Shown here piece by piece: positions 1 through 6,366 of a stretch of DNA of 27,815 nt. The stretch is from Actinomycetota bacterium (GTDB lineage: Bacteria > Actinomycetota > Thermoleophilia > Gaiellales > Gaiellaceae). The notes under the pieces were generated by a model. It was not told the origin of the DNA. It made no database searches and worked only from the letters and a program-made list of their open reading frames with translations. Where the stretch lies: positions 1 to 27,815 of the forward strand of contig VAXD01000034.1 in assembly GCA_005884155.1 (NCBI GenBank). The letters are read 5' to 3'. A program made the translations under genes and the position numbers. The number at the start of each line of letters is the position of its first letter. Within the stretch, counting starts at the first letter, position 1.

Positions 1-388
1 CGACCTGCTTGATCTGCCGCGCGAAGTACCAGACGTGGCCCTCGAGATCCTCGGCCGTGAAGCGGCGCTCGCCGTACTCCTGGTCGGTCGGCTCCTCGGT
101 GATCGTGGCACCGGCCTCGCGCGCCCGCTCGAAGCGCGCGTCCACATCGTCGTCGACATAGACGTAGATCCCGACCGTCTCCTGGCCGAGGCGCTTCGGG
201 CTCTTGTAGTGATCGCCGGGATCGCCCATGAAGATCCGGCCCTCCGCGCCGACCTTCATCTCGGCGTGGTTGACGTAACCGCCCTCGCCGGTGTAGCGGA
301 GGACTTCCTCGAAGCCGAACGCGCGGGCCAGGAAGTCGAGCGCGGCGTCGCAATCCTCGTAGAGCAGGTATGGATTGACGGTCTGCAT
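1..388 (-). CDS. VOC-family (glyoxalase/bleomycin-resistance-like) protein, C-terminus cut by window edge
   Basis: Reads MQTVNPYLLYEDCDAALDF from an ATG at 388 and runs off the left edge after about 129 codons. The N-terminal half has the PhnB-like layout: a LLYEDCDAALDFL helix, an FGFEE turn, then a GRIFMGDPGDHY strand. The second half carries VGIYVYVDDDVDARFERARE and LEGHVWYFA, the usual end of a VOC module. Enzymes of this fold bind a metal between paired beta-alpha modules, but the substrate cannot be read from sequence. It is the last gene of a three-gene minus-strand operon: its ATG overlaps the ArsR stop codon (TGATG), implying translational coupling. ArsR plus SRPBCC plus VOC is a common actinobacterial combination of unknown physiological role. 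Confidence 0.85.
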   Translation of the reverse strand, partial: MQTVNPYLLYEDCDAALDFLARAFGFEEVLRYTGEGGYVNHAEMKVGAEGRIFMGDPGDHYKSPKRLGQETVGIYVYVDDDVDARFERAREAGATITEEPTDQEYGERRFTAEDLEGHVWYFARQIKQV

Positions 389-702
389 CAGCGTGTCTCC
401 TTTCGTCGTCGCTTCAGCTCGACGCCGAGCGCGTCGAGCCGGTTCGTCCAGAACCTCCGGTAGTGCGAGAGCCACTCGTCGAGCTCCTCGAGCGGCTCGG
501 GATCGAGCGAATAGAGCCGGCGGCGGCCCTCGACCCGCGCCTGCACGAGCCCCTGCTCGCGCAGCAGGCGCAGATGACGAGAGACCGCGGGACGGCTCGT
601 CTCGAAGCGCGCGGCGAGCTCCCCGGCGCTGAGCTCGCGTTCGGCGAGCAGCTCGACGATCGTCCGGCGAGTCGGGTCGGCGAGCGCCTCGAGCGCCTTC
701 AC
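388..702 (-). CDS. ArsR-family winged-helix transcriptional regulator
   Basis: A 104-residue protein starting at GTG 702. The winged helix is clear: LADPTRRTIVELL (helix 1), LSAGELAARFETSRPAVSRH (helix-turn-helix), then LRLLREQGLVQARVEGRRRLYSL (recognition helix and wing). No CxC or His-rich metal-sensing motif is visible, so it resembles the non-metal, SdpR-type members usually paired with a SRPBCC protein. It overlaps the SRPBCC gene by four bases (GTGA) and the VOC gene by one base. The inverted repeat TGTAAC-N6-GTTACA just upstream of the operon is a plausible binding site, suggesting autorepression. That regulation is inferred. The ligand is unknown. Confidence 0.9.
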   Translation of the reverse strand: MKALEALADPTRRTIVELLAERELSAGELAARFETSRPAVSRHLRLLREQGLVQARVEGRRRLYSLDPEPLEELDEWLSHYRRFWTNRLDALGVELKRRRKETR

Positions 703-1028
703 CGAGCCTCCAGCGGGAAGCCTTCGAGCGCCGCGAACCAGAAGCGCATCGCGGCCATGCCATGAGTCGCCTCGATCCGCTCGTGGTCCAGCACGAGCCT
801 CGTCCCCGACCCGGCGTCAGAGAGCTCGATCCGCACGACCGACGGCTCCTCGCCCGGAGGCCGCCAGTCGAGCTCGAGCACGCGGCCCGGCTCGACCTCT
901 CGCTGCGGGACGTCGAAGCCCGGCCGGAGCCAGCGCTCGAGCGAGGCGGGCTCGGTCAGCGCGCGCCAGACCTCGGCCGGCGGCTCGGCGTACCGTCGCG
1001 TCAGTCGGAGAGAACACTCCTCGGGCAT
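699..1028 (-). CDS. SRPBCC (AHSA1/START-like) domain protein
   Basis: A 109-residue protein starting at ATG 1028. It opens with LRLTRRYAEPPAEVWRALTEP and SLERWLRPGF, the typical first strand and helices of the AHSA1/SRPBCC fold, and ends with the long C-terminal helix MAAMRFWFAALEGF. These proteins form a deep hydrophobic pocket and often bind lipophilic ligands; when encoded with an ArsR regulator they are annotated as Hsp90-ATPase-activator-like. It is shorter than the usual 140-150 residues, with the central beta-sheet compressed. It is the first gene of the SRPBCC / ArsR / VOC operon, and its stop codon overlaps the ArsR start. Confidence 0.8.
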   Translation of the reverse strand: MPEECSLRLTRRYAEPPAEVWRALTEPASLERWLRPGFDVPQREVEPGRVLELDWRPPGEEPSVVRIELSDAGSGTRLVLDHERIEATHGMAAMRFWFAALEGFPLEAR

Positions 1029-1038
1029 CTGCCCGCGA

Positions 1039-1058
1039 AGTGTAACCGATGCGTTACA
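1039..1058 (-). promoter_or_regulatory. Probable ArsR operator overlapping a -10 element
   Basis: Positions 1041-1058 form a perfect inverted repeat, TGTAAC-N6-GTTACA. On the minus strand its distal half runs into TACACT (1044-1039), a TANNNT -10-like hexamer ten bases before the SRPBCC ATG at 1028. A repressor bound here would block the promoter. ArsR proteins bind this kind of short interrupted palindrome, and the operon encodes one, so autoregulation is the simplest reading. The binding itself is inferred. Confidence 0.6.
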
Positions 1059-1061
1059 TTT

Positions 1062-1664
1062 TTACTCCTGGATGCCTACGTTGAAGCTCGTGTACCGCCC
1101 CGTAAGCAGCATCACGTACGCGTAGGTCTGCGTCTCCATCCGCAGCGCGAGCGCCGCGAAGTTCCGGATGCCCTCGGGCACGCGACCGATTACCAACGCG
1201 ATGAACCAGCTGAAGACCGCGAGCAGCTGCGAGAGGTTGCTGAGGATGTTGACGACGAACAGCGCCGGGATCGCCAGGATGATCCGGAAGAAGACCGTCC
1301 AACGGTTTTGCGGCTCCGGCGGATCGACCTCGAGGTCGATCGGGTAGCCCGGCTTTCCCGTGAAGCTCGGGTACGGGTCGGCGATCAGCAGGATGTAAGC
1401 GCGCACGTGCGTCGAGTACCGCAAGTACGACGCGAGGAAGGTGTGCAACCCCTCGGGCGACTGGCCCTTGACGAGGGTCGCGAACCAGTTCGCGATCCAC
1501 GCGAGGAGGGTGATGACGCCCCAGAGGATGGCCCAGGCGATGAGCGGGATCGCGAGGATGATGCGGAAGAAGACGGTGAGGCGGGTCCGCTGCAGGTCGT
1601 CGTTGACGACGAGGCGGATGGGGTGCGTGTGTTGCGTGGTGGCTGTGCCAGCTGTGGATTCCAT
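1062..1664 (-). CDS. DUF4389 membrane protein (two tandem repeats)
   Basis: A 200-residue protein from ATG 1664. It contains two related copies of the DUF4389 unit: RLTVFFRIILAIPLIAWAILW (about residues 28-48) and WTVFFRIILAIPALFVVNIL (about 121-140). Each is followed by another hydrophobic stretch, and a YLRYSTHVRAYILLIAD or LRMETQTYAYVMLLTG segment, giving about four membrane segments. The duplicated architecture is normal for the family. Function is unknown. A TAGGAT hexamer six bases before the ATG suggests a leaderless transcript. The gene lies 33 bases upstream of the SRPBCC operon on the same strand. Confidence 0.85.
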   Translation of the reverse strand: MESTAGTATTQHTHPIRLVVNDDLQRTRLTVFFRIILAIPLIAWAILWGVITLLAWIANWFATLVKGQSPEGLHTFLASYLRYSTHVRAYILLIADPYPSFTGKPGYPIDLEVDPPEPQNRWTVFFRIILAIPALFVVNILSNLSQLLAVFSWFIALVIGRVPEGIRNFAALALRMETQTYAYVMLLTGRYTSFNVGIQE

Positions 1665-1670
1665 ACCCCG

Positions 1671-1676
1671 ATCCTA
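1671..1676 (-). promoter_or_regulatory. -10 element (TAGGAT) for a leaderless DUF4389 transcript
   Basis: TAGGAT on the minus strand, followed by six bases and the ATG at 1664. With usual -10 spacing, transcription would start at or next to the A of the ATG, leaving no ribosome-binding site. Confidence 0.5.
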
Positions 1677-1684
1677 ACGAGTGG

Positions 1685-2455
1685 TCAGGAGCCCTCAAAA
1701 CGTGGCTCGCGCTTCTCGAGGAAGGCCGCCACACCTTCGCGGAAGTCGTTCGTCTGGGTTGCGGCGGTCTGGAGCTGAGCCTCGAGCTCGAGCTGCTCCT
1801 CGAGCGTGGTGTGCTCGGCGTGATCGAGCAGGCGCTTCGTCATGGCGATCCCTCGGGTCGGCATGGCCGCGAGCCCGGCGGCCAGCTCGGCGGCTCGGCT
1901 TGCCAGGTGGTCGGCCTCGACCACCTCGGAGACGAGGCCCCAGGCGTGCGCCTCCGTGGCGGTCAGCCGGCGGCCGCTCGTGAGCCACTCGAAGGCGCGC
2001 GCGGTTCCAAGCAAGCGCCGGACGAAGTAGGTGCTGCCGGAGTCGGGCACGAGCCCGATGTTGATGAAGGCCGGCACGAAGGTCGCCGAGTCGGCCGCGA
2101 TGCGCAGGTCGCAGGCGCAGGCAAACGAGAGCCCGGCGCCGGCTGCCGGTCCGTTCACGGCGGCCAGGACCGGCTTCTCGAGCGCGCGGATCGCGAGGAT
2201 GTTCGGGTGGTAGTTGCCGCGGAGGCGTGAGCCGATGTCCCCGGGCGCCTCGCGGAACTCGGTCAGGTCTTGACCGACGCAGAAGCCGCGGCCGGCGCCG
2301 GTGACGAGCACGGCACGGACCTCGGGAGCGCGCGCTTCCTTCAGCGCGGCGGCGAGCGCGCGGTGCATGTCGGCGTTGAAGGCGTTCAGGACGTCGGGCC
2401 GGTTGAGCGTGATCGTCAGCACCGCGCCGTCGCGGGTGGTCTCGACCTCGGCCAT
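1685..2455 (-). CDS. Enoyl-CoA hydratase/isomerase, PaaG-like (epoxyphenylacetyl-CoA isomerase type)
   Basis: A 256-residue crotonase starting at ATG 2455. Family motifs are ITLNRPDVLNAF (15-26), GRGFCVGQDL (55-64, CoA/oxyanion region), VNGPAAGAGLSFACACDL (100-117) and FINIGLVPDSGSTYF (130-144). The Glu that classical hydratases carry in GGGxEL is absent, while Asp138 in LVPDSG matches the catalytic Asp of PaaG, which isomerises ring-1,2-epoxyphenylacetyl-CoA to the oxepin form. An isomerase role in aromatic-CoA breakdown is therefore more likely than hydration. No paaABCE epoxidase genes are in the window, so the substrate remains inferred. It is divergent from the HtrA-like gene; both have TANNNT hexamers 6-7 bases from their starts. 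Confidence 0.85.
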   Translation of the reverse strand: MAEVETTRDGAVLTITLNRPDVLNAFNADMHRALAAALKEARAPEVRAVLVTGAGRGFCVGQDLTEFREAPGDIGSRLRGNYHPNILAIRALEKPVLAAVNGPAAGAGLSFACACDLRIAADSATFVPAFINIGLVPDSGSTYFVRRLLGTARAFEWLTSGRRLTATEAHAWGLVSEVVEADHLASRAAELAAGLAAMPTRGIAMTKRLLDHAEHTTLEEQLELEAQLQTAATQTNDFREGVAAFLEKREPRFEGS

Positions 2456-2462
2456 GCGGCGC

Positions 2463-2486
2463 AGCCTACAAGCCGCTTGCTAGCTT
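2463..2486. promoter_or_regulatory. Divergent leaderless promoters (PaaG-like and HtrA-like genes)
   Basis: Minus strand: TAGGCT (2468-2463), seven bases before ATG 2455. Plus strand: TAGCTT (2481-2486), six bases before GTG 2493. Neither gene has a Shine-Dalgarno sequence in the 37-base gap. Confidence 0.5.
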
Positions 2487-2492
2487 CGACTC

Positions 2493-3434
2493 GTGGCCGA
2501 GCTGACGTTCATCGCGTCGGAGGAAGAGGCGCTCGACGCCTACTCGAGCGCTGTCATCACAGTGGCGGAACGGCTCGCTCCGTCGGTGGCGAACCTGCGG
2601 GTTTCCCGGGGACGTCGGACGGGTGGCGGTAGCGCGGTCGTGATCACGCCGGACGGGTTTCTCGTGACCTCGGCGCACGTCGTCAACGGGACGAGGCAGG
2701 GCGGACGCGCGTCGTTCGTGGACGGTCGCGAGCTCCGCTTCGACGTGGTCGGGGCCGACGTGCACTCGGATCTCGCGGTGCTGCGCGCCGACGCAGACGA
2801 CCTGGTCGCTGCTGAGCTCGGCGACGCGGAGCGGCTGCGCGTCGGCCAGCTCGTCGTCGCGATCGGGAATCCGAACGGCTTTGCAGGCTCGGTGACCGCG
2901 GGCGTCGTCTCGGCGCTGGGGCGCTCCCTGCCGACCGAGAGGGGTCGGGTCGTCGACAACGTCATTCAGACCGACGCGGCACTCAACCCCGGCAACTCGG
3001 GCGGCGCGCTCGCCGACGGCTCAGGCCGAGTGATCGGGATCAACACCGCAGTCGCGGGAGTTGGCCTCGGCTTGGCGGTGCCGGTGAACGCGGCCACGCG
3101 CCAGATCGTCGGCGCGCTGATGACCGAAGGCCGGTTCCGGCGCGCATATTTGGGCATCGCGGGCGGAACACGCCCGCTACCTCCGCGCGTCGCGCGTGCT
3201 CTCGGGCGCGAGGCCGGCGTGGAGGTCGTGCAGGTGGTCGAGGGAACTCCCGCCGCGGATGCGGGACTGCGGCCGGAGGACCTGATCGTCGAGCTCGACG
3301 GCGCGCCCGTGACCGACGTCGGCGACATCCAGCGCCTGATGGTCGTCGAGAAGATCGGTGCGCCGATCGACGTGCAGGTGTTACGCGAGGGACGCGAGCT
3401 ACAGCTCTCGATCGTTCCGGCCGAGCTCGACTAG
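2493..3434 (+). CDS. HtrA/DegP-like trypsin-fold serine protease with one PDZ domain, no signal peptide
   Basis: A 313-residue protein from GTG 2493. The chymotrypsin-like catalytic triad is complete: His62 (VTSAHVV), Asp93 (HSDLAVL) and Ser169 (LNPGNSGG). A C-terminal PDZ domain follows from about residue 220, with the peptide-binding loop YLGIAGG and the PADAGLRPEDLIVELDG core. HtrA proteases degrade or chaperone misfolded proteins and are normally exported or membrane-anchored. Here no signal peptide or transmembrane helix precedes the protease domain; the N-terminus is acidic (FIASEEEALDAY). The start is supported by a leaderless-type -10 six bases upstream and by the tightly packed divergent gene. 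A cytoplasmic role, or an unrecognised export route, is inferred. Its stop codon shares the palindrome CTAG with that of the convergent crotonase. Confidence 0.92.
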   Translation: MAELTFIASEEEALDAYSSAVITVAERLAPSVANLRVSRGRRTGGGSAVVITPDGFLVTSAHVVNGTRQGGRASFVDGRELRFDVVGADVHSDLAVLRADADDLVAAELGDAERLRVGQLVVAIGNPNGFAGSVTAGVVSALGRSLPTERGRVVDNVIQTDAALNPGNSGGALADGSGRVIGINTAVAGVGLGLAVPVNAATRQIVGALMTEGRFRRAYLGIAGGTRPLPPRVARALGREAGVEVVQVVEGTPAADAGLRPEDLIVELDGAPVTDVGDIQRLMVVEKIGAPIDVQVLREGRELQLSIVPAELD

Positions 3435-4204
3435 CGGCCCTTGAACTCCGGCTTGCGCTTTTCGGTGAACGCGGTCAGGCCCTCCTTTGCGTCCTCGCTC
3501 GCGAACGCGAGGTAGAGCGCACGGCGCTCCGCCTCGAGGCCGGCCGCGAGCGTGCTCTCATACGCGCGGTTGACGGACTCCTTGGCCATGCGTGTTGCGA
3601 CCGGGCCCTTCTCGGCGATGTCGCGGGCGACGCGCTTCGCCTCCTCGAGCCAGGCCTCCCTTGCGACCACGCGGGCGACGAGGCCGGCCTGGAGCGCCTC
3701 GTGCGCCGAGAGCCTGCGGCCGCTCAGGATCACGTCCATCGCCGTCGCCTTGCCGACCGCGCGGGTCAGCCTCTGCGTGCCGCCCGCCCCGGGGATGATC
3801 CCGAGGCCCGTCTCCGGCTGGCCGAACTCGGCGGTCTCGGACGCGACGATCAGGTCGCAGGACATCGCGAGCTCGCAGCCGCCGCCGAGGCAGAAGCCGG
3901 AAACGGCGGCGACGAGCGGCGTCCAAAGGGAGCGGATCGCGTCCCAACGCTCGACGCGGCGCTGGTAGTAGAGGTCGATCGCGGAGGCCTGAGCCAGCTC
4001 GCCGATGTCCGCGCCGGCCGCGAAGGCCTGCTCCGAGCCGCCGAGGACGATGCAGCGGATCTCCGGGTCGCGGTCGAGGTCGGCGAGGGTGCCGACGAGC
4101 TCGTCCATCAGCTCGTCCGAGAGCGCGTTCAGCTGCTGCGGCCGGTTGAGCAGAACGACCACAATCGCCCCGTCGCGCTCGCTGAGTACGAACGATTCCG
4201 TCAC
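3431..4204 (-). CDS. Enoyl-CoA hydratase (classical crotonase)
   Basis: A 257-residue protein from GTG 4204. It keeps both catalytic glutamates of bona fide hydratases: Glu111 in GFCLGGGCELAMSCDL and Glu131 in FGQPETGLGIIPGAGG; the oxyanion loop is FAAGADIGEL (61-70). It probably hydrates a short-chain 2-enoyl-CoA in beta-oxidation-like catabolism. The frame is open upstream to 4369, but that part overlaps the preceding crotonase and is low-complexity and Arg-rich, so the GTG at 4204 is preferred. This start codon sits in the last unit of a palindromic repeat and has no Shine-Dalgarno sequence. It is the third gene of the EthD-like / crotonase / crotonase unit. Confidence 0.9.
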   Translation of the reverse strand: MTESFVLSERDGAIVVVLLNRPQQLNALSDELMDELVGTLADLDRDPEIRCIVLGGSEQAFAAGADIGELAQASAIDLYYQRRVERWDAIRSLWTPLVAAVSGFCLGGGCELAMSCDLIVASETAEFGQPETGLGIIPGAGGTQRLTRAVGKATAMDVILSGRRLSAHEALQAGLVARVVAREAWLEEAKRVARDIAEKGPVATRMAKESVNRAYESTLAAGLEAERRALYLAFASEDAKEGLTAFTEKRKPEFKGR

Positions 4205-4286
4205 AGTGCCTGGCACCGCTGGAACCGCCGTACGAGCAGGCGTTTTCGGAAATCCTGTGACACTTTTGTTTCGGTGCCTGGCACCG
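4205..4286. repeat. Palindromic repeat pair, copy R1 (GTGCCTGGCAC x2)
   Basis: Two palindromes, GTGCCTGGCAC at 4206-4216 and CGGTGCCTGGCACCG at 4272-4286, lie about 66 bases apart and fill the gap between two minus-strand crotonase genes. On the minus strand the first is followed after eight bases by AAGTGTCAC; the second runs directly into TGTGACGG, which contains the GTG start codon of the downstream crotonase. A related pair occurs at 17611-17717. Confidence 0.8.
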
Positions 4287-4289
4287 GGC

Positions 4290-5099
4290 TCACTTGCGCT
4301 CCAGGAAGCGCTCGATCGCGGCCTTCGGCTCGTCCGTGGCCATCGAGAGCGCCAGCCAGTCGCGCGCATGGTTGATCGTTTGGTGCCAGGCGAGGTCGCG
4401 CCAGAAGTTGAGGTGCTGCTTCGCGTAGCGGGTCGTCTGCGGCAGCTTCCGCGCCAGCGACTCGACCACCTCGTCCACCTTCGCGTCGAGCTCAGCCGCC
4501 GGAACAGCCCAGTTGACGAGCCCCCACTCCGCCGCCTTCACAGCGGGAATCTCCTCGCACATCAAGACGATCTCGCGAGCCCGCCGGTCACCGACCATGA
4601 TCGTCAGCCATTGCGTCGCACCGCCCGCCGGCACAGAGCCGTGTTCGGGCCCAACATGCCGGATGAACGCGTCGTCCACCATCACCGCGAGATCGCACGC
4701 CATCTGCAGCTCGTTCCCGCCGCCGACCGCGATCCCGTTGATCCGCGCCACCGTCGGCTTCCCGATCTCCCGCAACCGGTCGTGCATGTCCTTGAAGGCA
4801 CCGAACCACTTCCAGTACTCGTTCGGCTTGCCGAGGTAGCCGTCCGCCCACTCCCGCAGGTTCGCGCCGACGCAGAACGCCCGGCCGGCGCCCGTGACCA
4901 CCACGACCCGGATCGAGTCGTCCCACGACGCGTCCTCGCACGCCCGCGCGATCTCGCGCAGCATCTTGAAGTCGAACGCGTTCAGGATCTCCGGGCGGTT
5001 CAGCGTGATCGTCGCCCGGGGCGGCGCCTTCTCGTAGACGATCCGCTCGAAGCCGAGCTCCTCCGGTGCGACCGGTGCCGGGCGGTCCGGTTCGCTCAC
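4290..5099 (-). CDS. Crotonase-family protein resembling oxo-cyclohexene-carbonyl-CoA hydrolases
   Basis: A 269-residue crotonase from GTG 5099. Motifs: ITLNRPEILNAFDF (31-44), GRAFCVGANLREWADGYLG (72-90), INGIAVGGGNELQMACDL (120-137; Glu130) and RHVGPEHGSVPAGGATQW (147-164). The extended NEYWKWFGAFKDMHDRL insertion and the GPxHGSxPxGG segment recall ring-opening hydrolases of anaerobic benzoyl-CoA breakdown (BamA type) rather than plain hydratases. This comparison is from memory, so the substrate is uncertain; a generic enoyl-CoA hydratase/isomerase is the safe name. Its start overlaps the stop of the EthD-like gene by four bases (GTGA), so the two are coupled. Confidence 0.85.
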   Translation of the reverse strand: MSEPDRPAPVAPEELGFERIVYEKAPPRATITLNRPEILNAFDFKMLREIARACEDASWDDSIRVVVVTGAGRAFCVGANLREWADGYLGKPNEYWKWFGAFKDMHDRLREIGKPTVARINGIAVGGGNELQMACDLAVMVDDAFIRHVGPEHGSVPAGGATQWLTIMVGDRRAREIVLMCEEIPAVKAAEWGLVNWAVPAAELDAKVDEVVESLARKLPQTTRYAKQHLNFWRDLAWHQTINHARDWLALSMATDEPKAAIERFLERK

Positions 5100-5368
5100 G
5101 AAATCTCCGCGAAGTAGGCGCGGAACTCCACGCCCATCCCCTGCGCGTCCTGCGCGGCCGCCATCAACCCGTCTTGCGCGGCCTTCCAGGCATCGCGATC
5201 CGGGAACTCGTACTCGAAGTAGTAGGCAGCGTCCGGATCCGGCATACCGCCGATCACGCGGCCGTGACGCGTCGCCGCGCCCGGAACCAGCTCGCGGGAG
5301 AGCGCGACGTGCTGCTCGTAGCGGTCGGGATCAGGCTGTTCTGAGTAGAGAACGAAGACTCGAACCAT
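5096..5368 (-). CDS. EthD-family (dimeric alpha/beta barrel) small protein
   Basis: A 90-residue protein from ATG 5368, preceded by a good Shine-Dalgarno GAGAGGAG; the longer frame to 5410 lacks such support. It begins VRVFVLYSEQPDPDRYEQH, has the central LVPGAATRHGRVIGG strand and ends in YYFEYEFPDRDAWKAAQDG and FRAYFAEIS, the ferredoxin-like layout of EthD/DUF1330-type dimeric barrels. Members accompany the degradation of ethers or aromatic compounds, sometimes as lyases or monooxygenase helpers. It heads an operon with two crotonases, which points to organic-acid catabolism. The exact reaction is unknown. Confidence 0.8.
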   Translation of the reverse strand: MVRVFVLYSEQPDPDRYEQHVALSRELVPGAATRHGRVIGGMPDPDAAYYFEYEFPDRDAWKAAQDGLMAAAQDAQGMGVEFRAYFAEIS

Positions 5369-5395
5369 GCGACTCCTCTCTCGACGACGCGCCTG

Positions 5396-5407
5396 AGCGT
5401 ATAGCTT
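5396..5407. promoter_or_regulatory. Overlapping divergent -10 elements (EthD-like operon and TPR gene)
   Basis: The sequence AGCGTATAGCTT holds a minus-strand TACGCT (5401-5396), about 27 bases before ATG 5368 and compatible with a short leader carrying GAGAGGAG. It also holds a plus-strand TAGCTT (5402-5407), eight bases before ATG 5416. The two promoters would overlap and may exclude each other. Confidence 0.45.
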
Positions 5408-5415
5408 CACCGGCC

Positions 5416-6366
5416 ATGTCGAGCGTCGAGCTCCTGAGCGCCGATCCGGACGAGCTCGAGCTCAGGCACGACGAGCTGAACGCGCTCCTGGAGGGGCTCG
5501 CCAAGCGACGAGAAACGGAGCCGGCTCTGGCGGCTGCAAGCGGTCTGGTCGACTTCTGGATGCGGAAAGGACACCTCGCCGAAGGCCGCCGCCACCTCGA
5601 CGGGCTGCTCGCCGCCGGAGACGCTCCGGCCGCGGCCCGCGCTGCCGGGCTCGCAGCCGCCGGGACGCTTGCATTCCGGCAGGGAGACGACACGGCGGCG
5701 CGCCGCTTCTACGAGGAGAGCGCCGAGGTCGCGCGCAGCGCCGACGACGATGCAGTTCTGGCCTGGGCGCTCGGCGGTCTCTCGCGCGTCGCACTGAGGG
5801 CAGGTGAGTGCGCCCGAACACGCGAGCTCGCGCTCGAGGCGCTCAGCCTTGCCTCGGACGAGGCGTCAGGCCTGGGCGCGCGCCACATGCTCGCCGCCGC
5901 GGCTCGCTGCGAAGGCGACTACCGGCGTGCCGAGGAACTCTACGGCGAGACGCTCGATCTCTCGCGACGGCTGGGTGCTCGCGGCGTCGAGGCAGGAGAA
6001 TTGCTGAATCTCGGCTTCGTGGCCCTCCACCTGGACGAGACCGAGCGCGCGGTCGAGCGCTTCCGGCAGGGCCTCGAGCTGGCGACCGAGCTGAACGACG
6101 ACTACTTGACGCCCTATTGCCTGCTCGGCGCCGGAGCCTCGGCCGCGATTCGCGGGGATCATGCCGAGGCCGCGCGCCTGCTCTCGGCGGCGAAGGCCGC
6201 ATTCGATGCGACCAACGCCGCCATCGATCCCGGCTCCGCGGAAGAGTTCGACTCGCAGGTCGCTCGAGCACGCCGAGAGCTCGGCGAGGAGTTCGACGCC
6301 GCGTGGGCCGAGGGCCGCCGCCTGACGGTCGCCGAGGCACTGGCCCGCACTCGGGCCACGGCGTGA
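5416..6366 (+). CDS. TPR-repeat protein resembling the C-terminal tail of large ATPase-type regulators
   Basis: A 316-residue, all-helical protein made of tetratricopeptide-like units: AEGRRHLDGLLAAGD, GDDTAARRFYEESAEVARS, CARTRELALEALSLA, GDYRRAEELYGETLDLSRRLG, DETERAVERFRQGLELA and GDHAEAARLLSAAKAAFDA. It ends in FDAAWAEGRRLTVAEALARTRA, a tail that typically closes LuxR/AfsR/adenylate-cyclase-type regulators containing an NTPase domain. Neither an NB-ARC/AAA domain nor a DNA-binding domain is present, so it is either a free-standing scaffold or the remnant of such a regulator. The gene overlaps the following membrane-protein gene by four bases (GTGA). Partner proteins are unknown. Confidence 0.8.
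   Translation: MSSVELLSADPDELELRHDELNALLEGLAKRRETEPALAAASGLVDFWMRKGHLAEGRRHLDGLLAAGDAPAAARAAGLAAAGTLAFRQGDDTAARRFYEESAEVARSADDDAVLAWALGGLSRVALRAGECARTRELALEALSLASDEASGLGARHMLAAAARCEGDYRRAEELYGETLDLSRRLGARGVEAGELLNLGFVALHLDETERAVERFRQGLELATELNDDYLTPYCLLGAGASAAIRGDHAEAARLLSAAKAAFDATNAAIDPGSAEEFDSQVARARRELGEEFDAAWAEGRRLTVAEALARTRATA

Noticed and set aside
4205..4369. N-terminal extension of the classical enoyl-CoA hydratase
   Set aside because: It overlaps the upstream crotonase and the repeat, and is Arg/Ser-rich without similarity to crotonase N-termini.
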